NCBI RefSeq assembly: GCF_021044685.1
Contig: NZ_CP088014.1
Coordinates: forward strand, 1,054,001-1,118,000
DNA: 64,000 nt
Reading direction: 5' to 3'
DNA from: Bradyrhizobium daqingense
GTDB taxonomy: Bacteria > Pseudomonadota > Alphaproteobacteria > Rhizobiales > Xanthobacteraceae
A model generated the notes under the pieces. That model worked only from the letters and a program-made list of their open reading frames with translations, searched no databases and was not told the origin of the DNA. Positions 26,136 to 35,206 of the stretch are shown in pieces. Numbering within the stretch: position 1 is the first letter of the stretch; every line of letters begins with the position of its first letter. The position numbers were made by a program, and so were the translations under genes.

Positions 26136-27971
26136 TCAATACACACGCGCCTTCGGCGGGATGTACTGCACGTCGTTGGTCATGGTGTAGTTGTGAACCG
26201 GGCGATACTCGATCTTGACCTTGCCGGCATCGTCCAGCCAGGTCAGCGTGTGCTTCATCCAGTTCTTGTCGTCGCGCTCGGAGAAGTCCTCGCGGGCATG
26301 TGCGCCGCGGCTCTCGGTGCGGTTGGCGGCCGAGTTCATCGTCACCACCGCCTGCGAGATCAGATTGTCGAATTCGAGCGTCTCGACGAGATCCGAATTC
26401 CACACCAGCGAGCGGTCGGACACCGCGATGTCGGTGATGCCGCTGTGGACCTTCGCGATCAGGTTCTGGCCTTCGCTGAGCACTTCGCCGGTGCGGAACA
26501 CCGCGCAATTGGTCTGCATCACATTCTGCATGCCTTCGCGCAGCTTCGCCGTCGGCGTGCCGCCGGAGGCGTAGCGGTAATGGTCGAGGCGGCCGAGCGC
26601 GAGCTCAGCCGAGTTCGACGGCAGCTCGGGCTGCTTGGCATTGGGTGTGAGCTTCTCGGCGAGGCGGAGCGCCGCGGCGCGGCCGAACACCACGAGGTCG
26701 ATCAGCGAGTTGGAGCCGAGGCGGTTGGCGCCGTGCACGGAGACGCAGGCGGCTTCGCCGATCGCCATCAGGCCGGGGATGATGGCGTTGTCGTCGCCGT
26801 CCCTCTTGGTCAGCACTTCGCCGTGATAGTTGGTGGGGATGCCGCCCATGTTGTAGTGCACGGTCGGCACGATCGGGATCGGCTCGCGCGTCACGTCGAC
26901 ATTGGCGAAGATCTTCGCGGATTCGGAGATACCGGGCAGCCGCTCGGCGAGCACCGCGGGATCGAGATGGTCGAGATGCAGGAAGATGTGGTCCTTCTTC
27001 TTGCCGACGCCGCGGCCTTCGCGGATCTCGATGGTCATCGCGCGCGAGACGACGTCGCGCGAGGCGAGATCCTTTGCCGACGGCGCGTAGCGCTCCATGA
27101 AACGCTCGCCCTCGGAGTTGACGAGATAGCCGCCTTCGCCGCGCGCGCCCTCGGTGACGAGGCAGCCCGATCCGTAGATGCCGGTCGGGTGGAACTGCAC
27201 GAACTCCATATCCTGCATCGGCAGACCGGCGCGCAGCACCATGCCGCCGCCGTCGCCGGTGCAAGTGTGCGCCGAGGTGCAAGAAGCATAGGCGCGGCCG
27301 TAGCCGCCGGTCGCCAGAATCGTGGTCTGGGCGCGGAAGCGGTGCAGCGTGCCGTCGTCGAGCTTGAGCGCGATGACACCGCGGCAGGTGCCCTGGTCGT
27401 CCATGATCAGGTCGATGGCGAAGAACTCGATGAAGAATTCGGCCGCGTGGCGCAGCGACTGGCCGTACATCGTGTGCAGCATGGCGTGGCCGGTGCGGTC
27501 GGCGGCGGCGCAGGTGCGCTGCGCCTGGGCCTTGCCGAACTCGGTGGTCATGCCGCCGAACGGACGCTGGTAGATCTTGCCGTCCTCGGTGCGCGAGAAC
27601 GGCACGCCCCAATGCTCGAGCTCGTAGACCGCGTCGGGCGCGTTGCGCACCATGTATTCGATCGCGTCCTGGTCGCCGAGCCAGTCCGACCCCTTCACGG
27701 TGTCGTACATGTGCCAGCGCCAGTCGTCCTTGTGCATGTTGCCGAGCGAGGCGGAGATGCCGCCCTGCGCCGCGACCGTGTGCGAGCGGGTCGGAAACAC
27801 CTTGGTGATGCAGGCGGTGCGCAGGCCCGCTTCGCCGCAGCCGACCACGGCGCGCAGGCCGGCGCCGCCGGCACCGACGACGACGACGTCGTAGGTGTGG
27901 TCTTCGATCGGATAGGCCTTGCCGTTGGTGGCGGGAGCGCTGTTGCCCGAGCCATTCGTTGTGTTGGCCAT
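26136..27971 (-). CDS. sdhA: Succinate dehydrogenase flavoprotein subunit
   Basis: The 611-residue protein has the FAD-binding motif [10 protein letters not shown] at 31-40 and the covalent FAD site SHTVAAQGG with His64. [27 protein letters not shown] residues and [21 protein letters not shown] (split here for length: HPTGIYGSG, then TEGARGEGG) belong to the catalytic domain, and [10 protein letters not shown] to the C-terminal part. It oxidises succinate to fumarate in the TCA cycle. The N-terminus has about 20 extra polar residues ([11 protein letters not shown]), common in Bradyrhizobium. The gap to sdhD is 3 bases. Confidence 0.98.
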   Translation of the reverse strand: MANTTNGSGNSAPATNGKAYPIEDHTYDVVVVGAGGAGLRAVVGCGEAGLRTACITKVFPTRSHTVAAQGGISASLGNMHKDDWRWHMYDTVKGSDWLGDQDAIEYMVRNAPDAVYELEHWGVPFSRTEDGKIYQRPFGGMTTEFGKAQAQRTCAAADRTGHAMLHTMYGQSLRHAAEFFIEFFAIDLIMDDQGTCRGVIALKLDDGTLHRFRAQTTILATGGYGRAYASCTSAHTCTGDGGGMVLRAGLPMQDMEFVQFHPTGIYGSGCLVTEGARGEGGYLVNSEGERFMERYAPSAKDLASRDVVSRAMTIEIREGRGVGKKKDHIFLHLDHLDPAVLAERLPGISESAKIFANVDVTREPIPIVPTVHYNMGGIPTNYHGEVLTKRDGDDNAIIPGLMAIGEAACVSVHGANRLGSNSLIDLVVFGRAAALRLAEKLTPNAKQPELPSNSAELALGRLDHYRYASGGTPTAKLREGMQNVMQTNCAVFRTGEVLSEGQNLIAKVHSGITDIAVSDRSLVWNSDLVETLEFDNLISQAVVTMNSAANRTESRGAHAREDFSERDDKNWMKHTLTWLDDAGKVKIEYRPVHNYTMTNDVQYIPPKARVY

Positions 27972-27974
27972 GGG

Positions 27975-28379
27975 TTACACTCCGGAGGACAGTTTCAGGA
28001 TCGCGTAGGTCGAGGCGAGCGCCACCGCGGCCGAGAAGAAGTTGTTGAGCATGATCGCCGTGAGCTTCAGCTTCTCGTTATGGACGTAGTCCTCGATCAC
28101 CACCTGCATGCCGATCTTCATGTGCCACACGCAGGCGAAGATGAAGAGCAGCAGGATCACCGCGACGGGAATCGAGCTCAGGGTCTGCGCAGCGTAGACC
28201 TGGTTGCGGCCGACCAGCATGATGATGATCACCAGCGCCGGGATCATCAGCAGCGTCATGGCGACGCCGGTGATGCGCTGGCGCCAGAAATCGGACGTGC
28301 CGGAATGCGCGGCGCCGAGATTGCGGACGCGGCCGAGCGGGGTGCGCATGCTGCGCTTCGGCGTATCGGGCGCGCTCAT
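27975..28379 (-). CDS. sdhD: Succinate dehydrogenase membrane anchor subunit
   Basis: The 134-residue protein has three membrane helices, from about residue 33 to the end. The conserved HMKIGMQVVIEDYVH segment holds the haem/quinone-site His and the Asp-Tyr pair of SdhD. With SdhC it anchors complex II and binds haem b and ubiquinone. Its start overlaps the sdhC stop by 4 bases (ATGA), which shows translational coupling. Confidence 0.96.
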   Translation of the reverse strand: MSAPDTPKRSMRTPLGRVRNLGAAHSGTSDFWRQRITGVAMTLLMIPALVIIIMLVGRNQVYAAQTLSSIPVAVILLLFIFACVWHMKIGMQVVIEDYVHNEKLKLTAIMLNNFFSAAVALASTYAILKLSSGV

Positions 28380-28774
28380 CGGCCGCCTCCGTTCGCATAG
28401 GCGATGATCCAGATCAGCACCGTCAGCACGATGCCGCCGATCAGGGCGCCCCAGGTCAGCGCTTCGCGCTCATTGGCCTTGAAGCCGTAGCCGAGATCCC
28501 AGACGAAATGCCGGATGCCGCTGAGCATATGGTGCATCAAGGCCCAGGTGTAGCCGAACACGATCAGCCGGCCGATGATGCTGCTGGAGAAGGCCTGGAC
28601 GTGCGCGTAAGCGGCCGGCCCGGAGGCCGCGGCAACCAGCCACCAGACCAGCAGCAGGGTTCCGACATAGAGGGCAATACCGGTGGCGCGATGGACGATG
28701 GACAGCGCCATCGTCAGCGTCCAGCGGTACACTTGCATGTGTGGCGAGAGGGGTCGTTCGATCCGTGCGGTCAT
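28376..28774 (-). CDS. sdhC: Succinate dehydrogenase cytochrome b556 subunit
   Basis: The 132-residue protein begins with RPLSPHMQVYRW and has the SdhC signature SIVHRATG, followed by three helices and the haem ligand region HHMLSGIRHFVWDLG. It is the first gene of the sdhCDAB operon. The promoter must lie in the 500 bases upstream. Confidence 0.96.
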   Translation of the reverse strand: MTARIERPLSPHMQVYRWTLTMALSIVHRATGIALYVGTLLLVWWLVAAASGPAAYAHVQAFSSSIIGRLIVFGYTWALMHHMLSGIRHFVWDLGYGFKANEREALTWGALIGGIVLTVLIWIIAYANGGGR

Positions 28775-29278
28775 GGGCTTTGATGTTGTATGGCGGCCCG
28801 TAAGGGGGCGCGCGGGGATCGGAAAGGTCGGCTCTATTTACGGAGTCGATTTCCCCCGCGCAATCACCAAATGGCCATAAATCGAACCGGGGTTCAGCTC
28901 TAGAGCCTTGATGAACCAAGGCCAATCAGCGGCTTGGTATACCAGGGCGTGGATCCACCAAGAAAGAACAGAATAAAAGTTCATTATTTGAGAAGTGAGC
29001 GCGATGCGTTGAAATTGCTATTGGAACGCATCTAAACGGACCATGCCGTCAAACGGTCGAGCGCGACCCAGACGAGGCGCCGATGAGACCCACGCACGCA
29101 ACCCGCGTCCCGATCCGATCCCACCTGCTCCGAATTGGATATGCGCACTCTGCATCCCACCCCAGCCGGGAGGCACGACATGTCGACCGCGGGAATCAGA
29201 TCGCCTAATGCTCACCGAGCAACGTTCCGCAAGCGACGGCTCGGAGAGGTTGCAGCCAGTCGCCGGGGCAGGTCAGGG
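28775..29278. other. Intergenic region upstream of sdhC and the TSUP gene
   Basis: These 504 bases lie between the divergent sdhC operon and the TSUP gene and must contain both promoters. Bases 28930-29040 are clearly more A/T-rich than their surroundings. A short perfect palindrome, gccttg/caaggc, is at about 28905-28922. Frames here are short and show no family resemblance. No palindromic repeat of the families in this window is present. Confidence 0.6.
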
Positions 29279-30139
29279 GTGATCGCAGGTCTTGATATCA
29301 AGGAAATCGTCGAGCTGGCGCTGTTGCTGATCGCAACAGGCGCGCTCTCCGGATTCCTCGCCGGCGTATTCGGCATCGGCGGCGGCGCGATCCTCGTGCC
29401 TGTCTTCTACGAGTGCTTCCGCATTGCAGGCGTGCCGTTGGAGGTGCGCATGCCGCTGTGCGTCGGCACCTCGCTCGCGGTGATCATTCCGACCTCGATC
29501 CGCTCATTCCAGGCGCACTACAAGCGCGGCGCCGTCGACATGACGATCCTGCGGGCGTGGTGGCTGCCGATCATGATCGGCGTCGTCGCCGGCAGCGTGA
29601 TCGCGCGCTACGCGCCCGAGCGGCTGTTCAAGATCGTGTTCGTCGCGGTCGCCTATTCGGCCGCCGCCCGCCTGATCTTCGCGCGCGAAGGCTGGAGGTT
29701 CGGCGAGGATCTGCCGAAGGGTCCCTTGATGCGCGCCTACGGCTTCTGCGTCGGCATTCTCTCGACCCTGATGGGCATCGGCGGCGGCTTGTTCTCGAAC
29801 CTGCTGATGACGTTCTACGGCCGGCCGATCCACCAGGCGGTCGCGACCTCGTCGGCGCTCGCGGTGCTGATCTCGATCCCCGGCGCGCTCGGCTACATCT
29901 ACGCGGGGTGGCCGGCGGCGGCGAATTATCCCGCCATTGCGGCGCTGCAAGTTCCGTTCGCGCTCGGCTACGTCTCGCTGATCGGTGCCGTGCTCGTGAT
30001 GCCGATGAGCCTCGTCACGGCACCGCTCGGCGTGAAAGCCGCGCATGCGATGTCGAAGCGCACGCTGGAAGTCGCGTTCGGGGTCTATCTGTTCATCGTC
30101 GGCAGCCGGTTCGTGCTGAGCCTGGTGGGCGGGATGTAG
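29279..30139 (+). CDS. Sulfite exporter TauE/SafE family protein (TSUP)
   Basis: The 286-residue protein has about eight membrane helices and the two TSUP half-repeats: GFLAGVFGIGGGAILVP in the first half and LSTLMGIGGGLFSNLL in the second. TSUP members export sulfite, sulfoacetate or other small anions. The start is uncertain. The GTG at 29279 sits just before the first helix and has AGG 6 bases upstream; ATG codons at 29135 and 29180 would add an Arg-rich N-terminus without family support. Divergent from sdhC. Confidence 0.88.
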   Translation: MIAGLDIKEIVELALLLIATGALSGFLAGVFGIGGGAILVPVFYECFRIAGVPLEVRMPLCVGTSLAVIIPTSIRSFQAHYKRGAVDMTILRAWWLPIMIGVVAGSVIARYAPERLFKIVFVAVAYSAAARLIFAREGWRFGEDLPKGPLMRAYGFCVGILSTLMGIGGGLFSNLLMTFYGRPIHQAVATSSALAVLISIPGALGYIYAGWPAAANYPAIAALQVPFALGYVSLIGAVLVMPMSLVTAPLGVKAAHAMSKRTLEVAFGVYLFIVGSRFVLSLVGGM

Positions 30140-30152
30140 TCGCCGCAACCTC

Positions 30153-30236
30153 CGTCATTGCGAGCGCAGCGAAGCAATCCAGGAATCTTTCCGCGGCGGC
30201 ACTCTGGATTGCTTCGTCGAGCTCCTCGCGATGACG
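30153..30236. repeat. Intergenic palindromic repeat, gtcattgcgag family, copy 3
   Basis: The left arm is cgtcattgcgagcgcagcga; the right arm ctggattgcttcgtcgagct then cctcgcgatgacg. It lies between the convergent TSUP and matB genes and may serve as the shared transcript end. Confidence 0.9.
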
Positions 30237-30259
30237 AGACGAGAGAGCGGTGTCCCACC

Positions 30260-31789
30260 TCACTTCTTCGCATAAATATCCTTGTAGGTCTCGCGCAGGA
30301 TGTTCTTCTGCACCTTGCCCATGGTATTCCGCGGCAGCTCGTCGACGACGAAGACGCGCTTGGGCATCTTGAACTTGGCGAGGCGCCCGTCCAGTCCCTT
30401 CAGGATAGTCGCTTCATCGATGCTCGCGCCGGGCTGGCGCACCAGCACCGCCGTGACGCCCTCGCCGAAATCGGCATGAGGCACGCCGATGACGGCGGAC
30501 TCGACCACGCCGGGCATCGCGTCGATCTCGCTCTCGATTTCCTTGGGATACACGTTGAAGCCGCCGGAGATGACGAGGTCCTTGCCGCGGCCGAGAATGT
30601 GGACGTAGCCCTTGCCGTCGATCTTGCCGAGATCGCCTGTGATGAAGAAGCCGTCGGGCCGGAATTCGGACTTGGTCTTCTCCGGCATGCGCCAATAGCC
30701 CTTGAAGACGTTCGGGCCCTTCACCTCGATCATGCCGATTTCTTCGCGCGGCAGCTCCTTGCCCGTCTCAGGATCGGTGACGCGCACCGAGACGCCGGGC
30801 AGCGGGAAGCCCACCGCGCCGGGCACGCGCTCGCCGTCATAGGGGTTCGAGGTGTTCATGTTCGTTTCGGTCATGCCATAGCGCTCGAGCACGGCGTGCC
30901 CGGTGCGGGCCGACCATTCGCGATGGGTCTCGGCCAGCAGCGGCGCCGAGCCCGAGATGAACAGGCGCATGTGCTTGGTCGTCTCGTGCGACAGCGCCGG
31001 ATTTTGCAGGAGGCGCGTGTAGAAAGTCGGCACGCCCATCAGAACGGTGGCGCGCGCCATCAGCTTGATGATCAAGTCCGGATCGAGCTTCGGCAGGAAG
31101 ATCATCGAGGCGCGCGCGAACAGCGTCACGTTGGTCGCAACGAACAGGCCGTGCGTGTGGTAGATCGGCAGCGCGTGGATCAAGACGTCCTTGTCGGTGA
31201 AGCGCCAGTAGTCGACGAGGCTGAGCGAGTTCGACGCGAGATTGTCGTGCGTCAGCATCGCGCCCTTGGAGCGCCCCGTGGTGCCTGACGTGTAGAGGAT
31301 CGCCGCAAGATCGTCGTTTGCGCGCGACACCGTCGTGAACTCGCGGCTCGCCTTGTCGGCGGCGTCCGTCAGCGAGCCCTTGCCGTCGGGTCCGAGCGTC
31401 TCGACCTTGGCCTTCACCTTGGCCGCGATCGCCGCGAGGCCTTCCGCCTTGGAGGGATCGCAGACCACCAGCGACGGCTCGGCATCGCCGATGAAATAGT
31501 CGAGCTCGTTCAGCGTATAGGCGGTGTTGAGCGGCAGGTAGACTGCGCCGGCCCGTACCGTGCCGAGATACAGCACGATGTTGGCGACCGATTTCTCCAC
31601 TTGCACGGCGACGCGGTCGCCGGGCTTCACGCCGCGTGCGACCAGCACATTGGCCATCTGCCCGGCCCGCGCGATCAGATCGCCATAGCTGATATGCGCG
31701 CCGTCATGCGTCTCGATCGCGAGGCGCTTGGGATCGGAAAGGCCGTCGAACAGGCGGGAAAACAGGTTGGCGTCGGCAGCTTGGTTCAT
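30260..31789 (-). CDS. matB: Malonyl-CoA synthetase (malonate-CoA ligase)
   Basis: The 509-residue acyl-adenylate enzyme shows the AMP-binding motif YTSGTTGRSKGAM, the motif YGMTETNMNTSNP typical of MatB, and GDLGKIDGKGYVHILGR with the C-terminal catalytic Lys in PRNTMGKVQK. It makes malonyl-CoA from malonate, CoA and ATP. MatB of rhizobia normally lies with matA (malonyl-CoA decarboxylase); no matA is next to it here. An SDR gene is divergent. Malonate is abundant in legume nodules, so a role in symbiotic carbon use is plausible but inferred. Confidence 0.92.
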   Translation of the reverse strand: MNQAADANLFSRLFDGLSDPKRLAIETHDGAHISYGDLIARAGQMANVLVARGVKPGDRVAVQVEKSVANIVLYLGTVRAGAVYLPLNTAYTLNELDYFIGDAEPSLVVCDPSKAEGLAAIAAKVKAKVETLGPDGKGSLTDAADKASREFTTVSRANDDLAAILYTSGTTGRSKGAMLTHDNLASNSLSLVDYWRFTDKDVLIHALPIYHTHGLFVATNVTLFARASMIFLPKLDPDLIIKLMARATVLMGVPTFYTRLLQNPALSHETTKHMRLFISGSAPLLAETHREWSARTGHAVLERYGMTETNMNTSNPYDGERVPGAVGFPLPGVSVRVTDPETGKELPREEIGMIEVKGPNVFKGYWRMPEKTKSEFRPDGFFITGDLGKIDGKGYVHILGRGKDLVISGGFNVYPKEIESEIDAMPGVVESAVIGVPHADFGEGVTAVLVRQPGASIDEATILKGLDGRLAKFKMPKRVFVVDELPRNTMGKVQKNILRETYKDIYAKK

Positions 31790-31875
31790 GCAACATTCCT
31801 CGCCGGCAGAGGCCGGTCAAAACCGAGGGCTGGATTAGCAAAAACCGCCCCGCACAAGCAACGGAGACAGTTTGC

Positions 31876-32637
31876 ATGACAAAAACCGGGAAACGCGTAG
31901 CCTGGGTCACGGGCGGCGGCAGCGGGATCGGGGAGGCCGGCGCCGAGGCACTGGCGGCCGATGGCTGGACGGTGGTGGTCTCGGGCCGGCGCAAAGAGGC
32001 CCTCGATGCCGTCGTCGCGAAGATCACCAAGGCGGGCGGGGCGGCCGAGGCGATCGCGCTGGATGTATCCAACGCCACCGAAGCCCAGAAGGCGGCCGAT
32101 CAGATCGTCGCCACACACGGCCGGATCGATCTGTTGGTGAACAATGCCGGCATCAATGTCCCCAAGCGCAGCTGGAAGGACATGGAACTCGAAGGCTGGG
32201 ATCAGCTGGTTCAGGTCAATCTCAACGGCGTGCTCTATTGCATGCGCGCGGTGCTGCCGACCATGCGCAAGCAGCAGGACGGCGCGATCATCAACGTCTC
32301 GTCCTGGGCCGGCCGCCACGTCTCGAAGATGCCGGGCCCGGCCTACACCACGACCAAGCACGCGGTGCTGGCGCTGACCCATTCCTTCAACATGGACGAA
32401 TGCGTCAACGGCCTGCGCGCCTGCTGCCTGATGCCGGGTGAGGTCGCGACGCCGATCCTGAAGCTGCGCCCGGTGGTGCCGAGCGAGGACGAGCAGGCGA
32501 AGATGCTGCAGTCCGACGATCTCGGTCGCACCATCGCCTTCATCGCCAGCATGCCGGCGCGCGTCTGCATCAACGAGGTGCTAATCAGCCCGACGCATAA
32601 TCGCGGTTTCATTCAAACGCCGAACAACAGGGATTGA
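31876..32637 (+). CDS. SDR family oxidoreductase
   Basis: The 253-residue classical short-chain dehydrogenase has the cofactor motif TGGGSGIG at 12-19, NNAG at 89-92, Ser142/143 and the catalytic Tyr157-x-x-x-Lys161 (YTTTK). It has the full catalytic set, unlike the SDR at 7.9 kb. Arg38-Arg39 after the second strand (SGRRKE) favours NADP(H). The substrate is unknown. GGAG lies 9 bases before the start. Confidence 0.9.
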   Translation: MTKTGKRVAWVTGGGSGIGEAGAEALAADGWTVVVSGRRKEALDAVVAKITKAGGAAEAIALDVSNATEAQKAADQIVATHGRIDLLVNNAGINVPKRSWKDMELEGWDQLVQVNLNGVLYCMRAVLPTMRKQQDGAIINVSSWAGRHVSKMPGPAYTTTKHAVLALTHSFNMDECVNGLRACCLMPGEVATPILKLRPVVPSEDEQAKMLQSDDLGRTIAFIASMPARVCINEVLISPTHNRGFIQTPNNRD

Positions 32638-32658
32638 GGCGCGGGAGAGCCGCGAACT

Positions 32659-32782
32659 CGTCATTGCGAGCCACCGGGTCCGCGCGAAGCGCGGCCCGAT
32701 GACATGCTCCGCGAAGCAATCCAGGAATGCGTCCGCAGAGACAGTCTGGATTGCTTCGTCGCAAGGGCTCCTCGCAATGACG
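32659..32782. repeat. Intergenic palindromic repeat, gtcattgcgag family, copy 4 (longer variant)
   Basis: The left arm cgtcattgcgag is separated from the usual gcgaagcaatccag by about 40 extra bases that contain their own small palindrome (cgcgaagcgcg). The right arm ctggattgcttcgtcgcaag then cctcgcaatgacg is intact. The element is therefore about 40 bases longer than the other copies. Confidence 0.85.
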
Positions 32783-32843
32783 GCTGAGCCTTCACACGAA
32801 CATCCCGCCCCATAGTTTCAAGCATCACAAAGAATTTTTCTCC

Positions 32844-32870
32844 GAAACCGCCTCGCGAACCCTCCCGTAG
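32844..32870 (+). promoter_or_regulatory. Possible ECF-sigma-type promoter of the fasciclin gene
   Basis: GAAACC at 32844-32849 and CGTAG at 32866-32870 are spaced by 16 bases, which fits the general -35/-10 pattern of ECF sigma factors. It lies 108 bases before the fasciclin start. The stretch 32783-32977 otherwise holds no gene. A motif with the same geometry precedes the cytochrome gene at 33714. Found by eye. Confidence 0.4.
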
Positions 32871-32977
32871 TTCGGACCAACGACGGCACAGCTGCATCAC
32901 CTCACTGTCGCAGACGCCGTTGTTGCCGCAACTCAACGCCGGCGATTGCCGGTCTCAATTCAATCGGGAGACTCTCC

Positions 32978-33532
32978 ATGTCGAAGCGCATTGCCTATCT
33001 CGCTGCCGCCGCCTTCAGCGCCCTCGCCATCACCGCGACCGTCGTCGCGCCTGTCAGCGCCGAGGAGAAGACCGTCATGGTCGGCGGCGCGGCGATGTTC
33101 CCGTCAAAGAACATCGTCCAGAACGCGGTCAATTCGAAGGACCACACCACGCTGGTGGCTGCGGTGAAGGCGGCGGGCCTGGTGCCGACGCTGGAAGGCA
33201 AGGGCCCGTTCACGGTGTTCGCGCCGACCAACGCCGCCTTCGGCAAGCTGCCAGCCGGCACCGTCGACAACCTCGTCAAGCCCGAGAACAAGGCGACGCT
33301 GACCAAGATCCTCACCTATCACGTGGTGCCCGGCAAGCTCGCGGCCACCGATCTCACCGACGGCAAGAAGCTGAAGACCGCCGAGGGCGAGGAGCTGACG
33401 GTGAAGAAGCAGGACGGCAAGGTCTGGATCGTCGATGCCAAGGGCGGCACGTCGATGGTGACGATCTCCAACGTCAATCAGTCCAACGGCGTCATCCATG
33501 TGGTCGACACCGTGCTGATGCCCGCGACGTAA
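32978..33532 (+). CDS. Fasciclin (FAS1) domain exported protein
   Basis: The 184-residue protein has a signal peptide cleaved after about residue 28 (PVSA) and one FAS1 domain with the hallmarks GPFTVFAPTNAAF and LTYHVVPGKL, ending IHVVDTVLMP. FAS1 proteins mediate adhesion; in rhizobia some (Nex18-like) matter for symbiosis. GGGAG lies about 7 bases upstream of the start. It is followed by a strong terminator and then by the cytochrome b561 gene in the same direction. Confidence 0.94.
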   Translation: MSKRIAYLAAAAFSALAITATVVAPVSAEEKTVMVGGAAMFPSKNIVQNAVNSKDHTTLVAAVKAAGLVPTLEGKGPFTVFAPTNAAFGKLPAGTVDNLVKPENKATLTKILTYHVVPGKLAATDLTDGKKLKTAEGEELTVKKQDGKVWIVDAKGGTSMVTISNVNQSNGVIHVVDTVLMPAT

Positions 33533-33577
33533 CACCGCGCGGTCCTGTTTCATCCCCGAACAGGATGCCTCGAGACA

Positions 33578-33607
33578 GCGAGCCGGGGGCGCCCGGCTCG
33601 CTTTTTT
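33578..33607 (+). terminator. Intrinsic terminator after the fasciclin gene
   Basis: A perfect 10-bp G/C-rich stem (gcgagccggg / cccggctcgc) with a 4-base loop, followed directly by six T. It ends the fasciclin transcript, so the next gene needs its own promoter. Confidence 0.95.
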
Positions 33608-33651
33608 GTGACCGGCATGGCTGGCCGGTATAAATTCGATGCAGGACAGGC

Positions 33652-33680
33652 GTAACGAAAGCCGCAGGACCGGCGTATAA
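33652..33680 (+). promoter_or_regulatory. Possible ECF-sigma-type promoter of the b561/molybdopterin pair
   Basis: GTAACG at 33652-33657 and CGTATAA at 33674-33680 are 16 bases apart, the same geometry as upstream of the fasciclin gene. It lies 34 bases before the cytochrome b561 start and directly behind the terminator. Found by eye. Confidence 0.42.
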
Positions 33681-33713
33681 TTGCTGTCACACGACCTTCA
33701 GGACGGAACCATC

Positions 33714-34343
33714 ATGGCGAGCCTCACAGTCACGGACGAGCAGGTCGGAGCCACCCCGGCCAAAGTGATCCAGCCGGCTTGGGTGCGGATCATGCACTGG
33801 GTCAACGCGCTTGCCATGATCCTGATGATCCTGTCGGGCTGGCAGATCTACAACGCGTCGCCGCTGTTCGGCTTCACCTTCCCGCGCGAGTACACCCTCG
33901 GCGGCTGGCTCGGCGGCGGCCTGCTCTGGCATTTTGCCGCGATGTGGCTGTTGATGATCAATGGCCTCGCCTATCTCGTCACCGGTCTCGCCACCGGACG
34001 TTTCCGCAAGAAGCTGCTGCCGATCACGGCGTCCGGCGTGCTTCACGACGTCAGGGCCGCACTGACCTTCAAGCTCGGCCATGACGATCTCACGGTCTAC
34101 AATTACGTGCAGCGCCTGCTCTATGCCGGCATCATCGTGGTCGGCGTGCTGATCGTGCTGTCCGGCCTTGCCATCTGGAAGCCGGTGCAGCTCTATTATC
34201 TCGTGATGCTGTTCGGCGATTATCCGGCCGCGCGGTACGTGCACTTCTTCTGCATGGCCGCGATCTGCGCCTTCCTCGTCATCCACGTCCTGCTCGCGCT
34301 GCTCGTGCCGAAGAGCCTGCGCGCGATGATCATCGGTCGCTAG
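33714..34343 (+). CDS. Cytochrome b561-type membrane protein
   Basis: The 209-residue protein has four membrane helices with conserved His residues for haem b (IMHWVNALAM, LWHFAAMWL, YVHFFCMAA and FLVIHVLLAL). It belongs to the cytochrome b/b6 Ni-hydrogenase/b561 domain family. Directly followed by a molybdopterin oxidoreductase gene, it is probably the quinol-linked membrane electron donor or acceptor for that enzyme, as MsrQ is for MsrP. The start at 33714 is the first ATG after the promoter-like motif. Confidence 0.9.
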   Translation: MASLTVTDEQVGATPAKVIQPAWVRIMHWVNALAMILMILSGWQIYNASPLFGFTFPREYTLGGWLGGGLLWHFAAMWLLMINGLAYLVTGLATGRFRKKLLPITASGVLHDVRAALTFKLGHDDLTVYNYVQRLLYAGIIVVGVLIVLSGLAIWKPVQLYYLVMLFGDYPAARYVHFFCMAAICAFLVIHVLLALLVPKSLRAMIIGR

Positions 34344-34391
34344 AGCATGATCCGGAAAAGTGTGAAGCGGTTTTCCGACAAGATCATGCTT
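34343..34391. repeat. Short palindromic repeat (agcatgatccggaaaa type)
   Basis: The arms agcatgatccggaaaa and ttttccgacaagatcatgct flank gtgtgaagcgg. This palindrome is widespread in Bradyrhizobium genomes as I recall it. It starts at the stop codon of the b561 gene and lies between two genes that appear to form an operon. Confidence 0.85.
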
Positions 34392-34413
34392 AGAATAGAT
34401 ATGTGAGGCGAAC

Positions 34414-35196
34414 ATGGCCAAGCGTTCATTCCTGATCCCCGGCGTCGATAAGCGGCTCCTGATCAAGGACTCCCTCAAGGCGATGCCCGACGTCACCCGC
34501 CGCCGCTTCATCGCGGGCGGCGCCAGCCTGGGGGCGCTGACGCTGCTCACGGGGTGCGACGTGATCGACTCGTCCTCAGCAGAGACCATGCTGGCGAAAG
34601 TGTCGAAGTTCAACGACGCGGTGCAGGCCTGGATGTTCAATCCCGACGCGCTGGCGCCGACCTTCCCCGAAAGCGCGATCACAAAACCGTTCCCGTTCAA
34701 CGCCTATTATGATCTGGACGACGCACCGGACATCGACGGTAAAGACTGGAAGCTCGAGGTGCGCGGCCTCGTCGACAACAAGAAGTCATGGACGCTGGAC
34801 GAGCTCTATCAATTGCCGCAGGTCACGCAGATCACGCGTCACATCTGCGTCGAGGGCTGGAGCGCGATCGGCAGTTGGACCGGCACGCCCATGCGCGATT
34901 TCCTCAAGCTGATCGGCGCCGACACGCGCGCCAAATACGTCTGGTTCCAGTGCGCCGACAAGGACGGCTACAATTCGCCTCTGGACATGCGCAGCGCGCT
35001 GCATCCGCAGACCCAGATGACGTTCAAATACGCGAACGAGATTTTGCCGCGCGCCTACGGCTTCCCGATGAAGATCCGCGTGCCGACGAAGCTCGGCTTC
35101 AAGAACCCGAAATACGTCGTCTCGATGGAAGTCACCAACGACTACAAAGGCGGCTATTGGGAAGACCAGGGATACAATTCGTTCAGTGGGAGCTAG
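34414..35196 (+). CDS. Molybdopterin-dependent oxidoreductase (sulfite oxidase/MsrP-like), Tat signal with lipobox
   Basis: The 260-residue protein has a twin-arginine motif (TRRRFIAGG at 28-36) followed by a lipobox-like LLTGC ending at Cys48, so it may be a Tat-exported lipoprotein. The oxidoreductase molybdopterin-binding domain has the Mo-ligand Cys145 in RHICVEGWS and SWTLDELYQLP before it. The dimerisation domain of sulfite oxidases is absent, as in MsrP (YedY). It probably reduces oxidised methionine or another S-oxide in the periplasm with electrons from the adjacent b561 protein; the substrate is inferred. Confidence 0.92.
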   Translation: MAKRSFLIPGVDKRLLIKDSLKAMPDVTRRRFIAGGASLGALTLLTGCDVIDSSSAETMLAKVSKFNDAVQAWMFNPDALAPTFPESAITKPFPFNAYYDLDDAPDIDGKDWKLEVRGLVDNKKSWTLDELYQLPQVTQITRHICVEGWSAIGSWTGTPMRDFLKLIGADTRAKYVWFQCADKDGYNSPLDMRSALHPQTQMTFKYANEILPRAYGFPMKIRVPTKLGFKNPKYVVSMEVTNDYKGGYWEDQGYNSFSGS

Positions 35197-35206
35197 CTCC
35201 CGCTGC

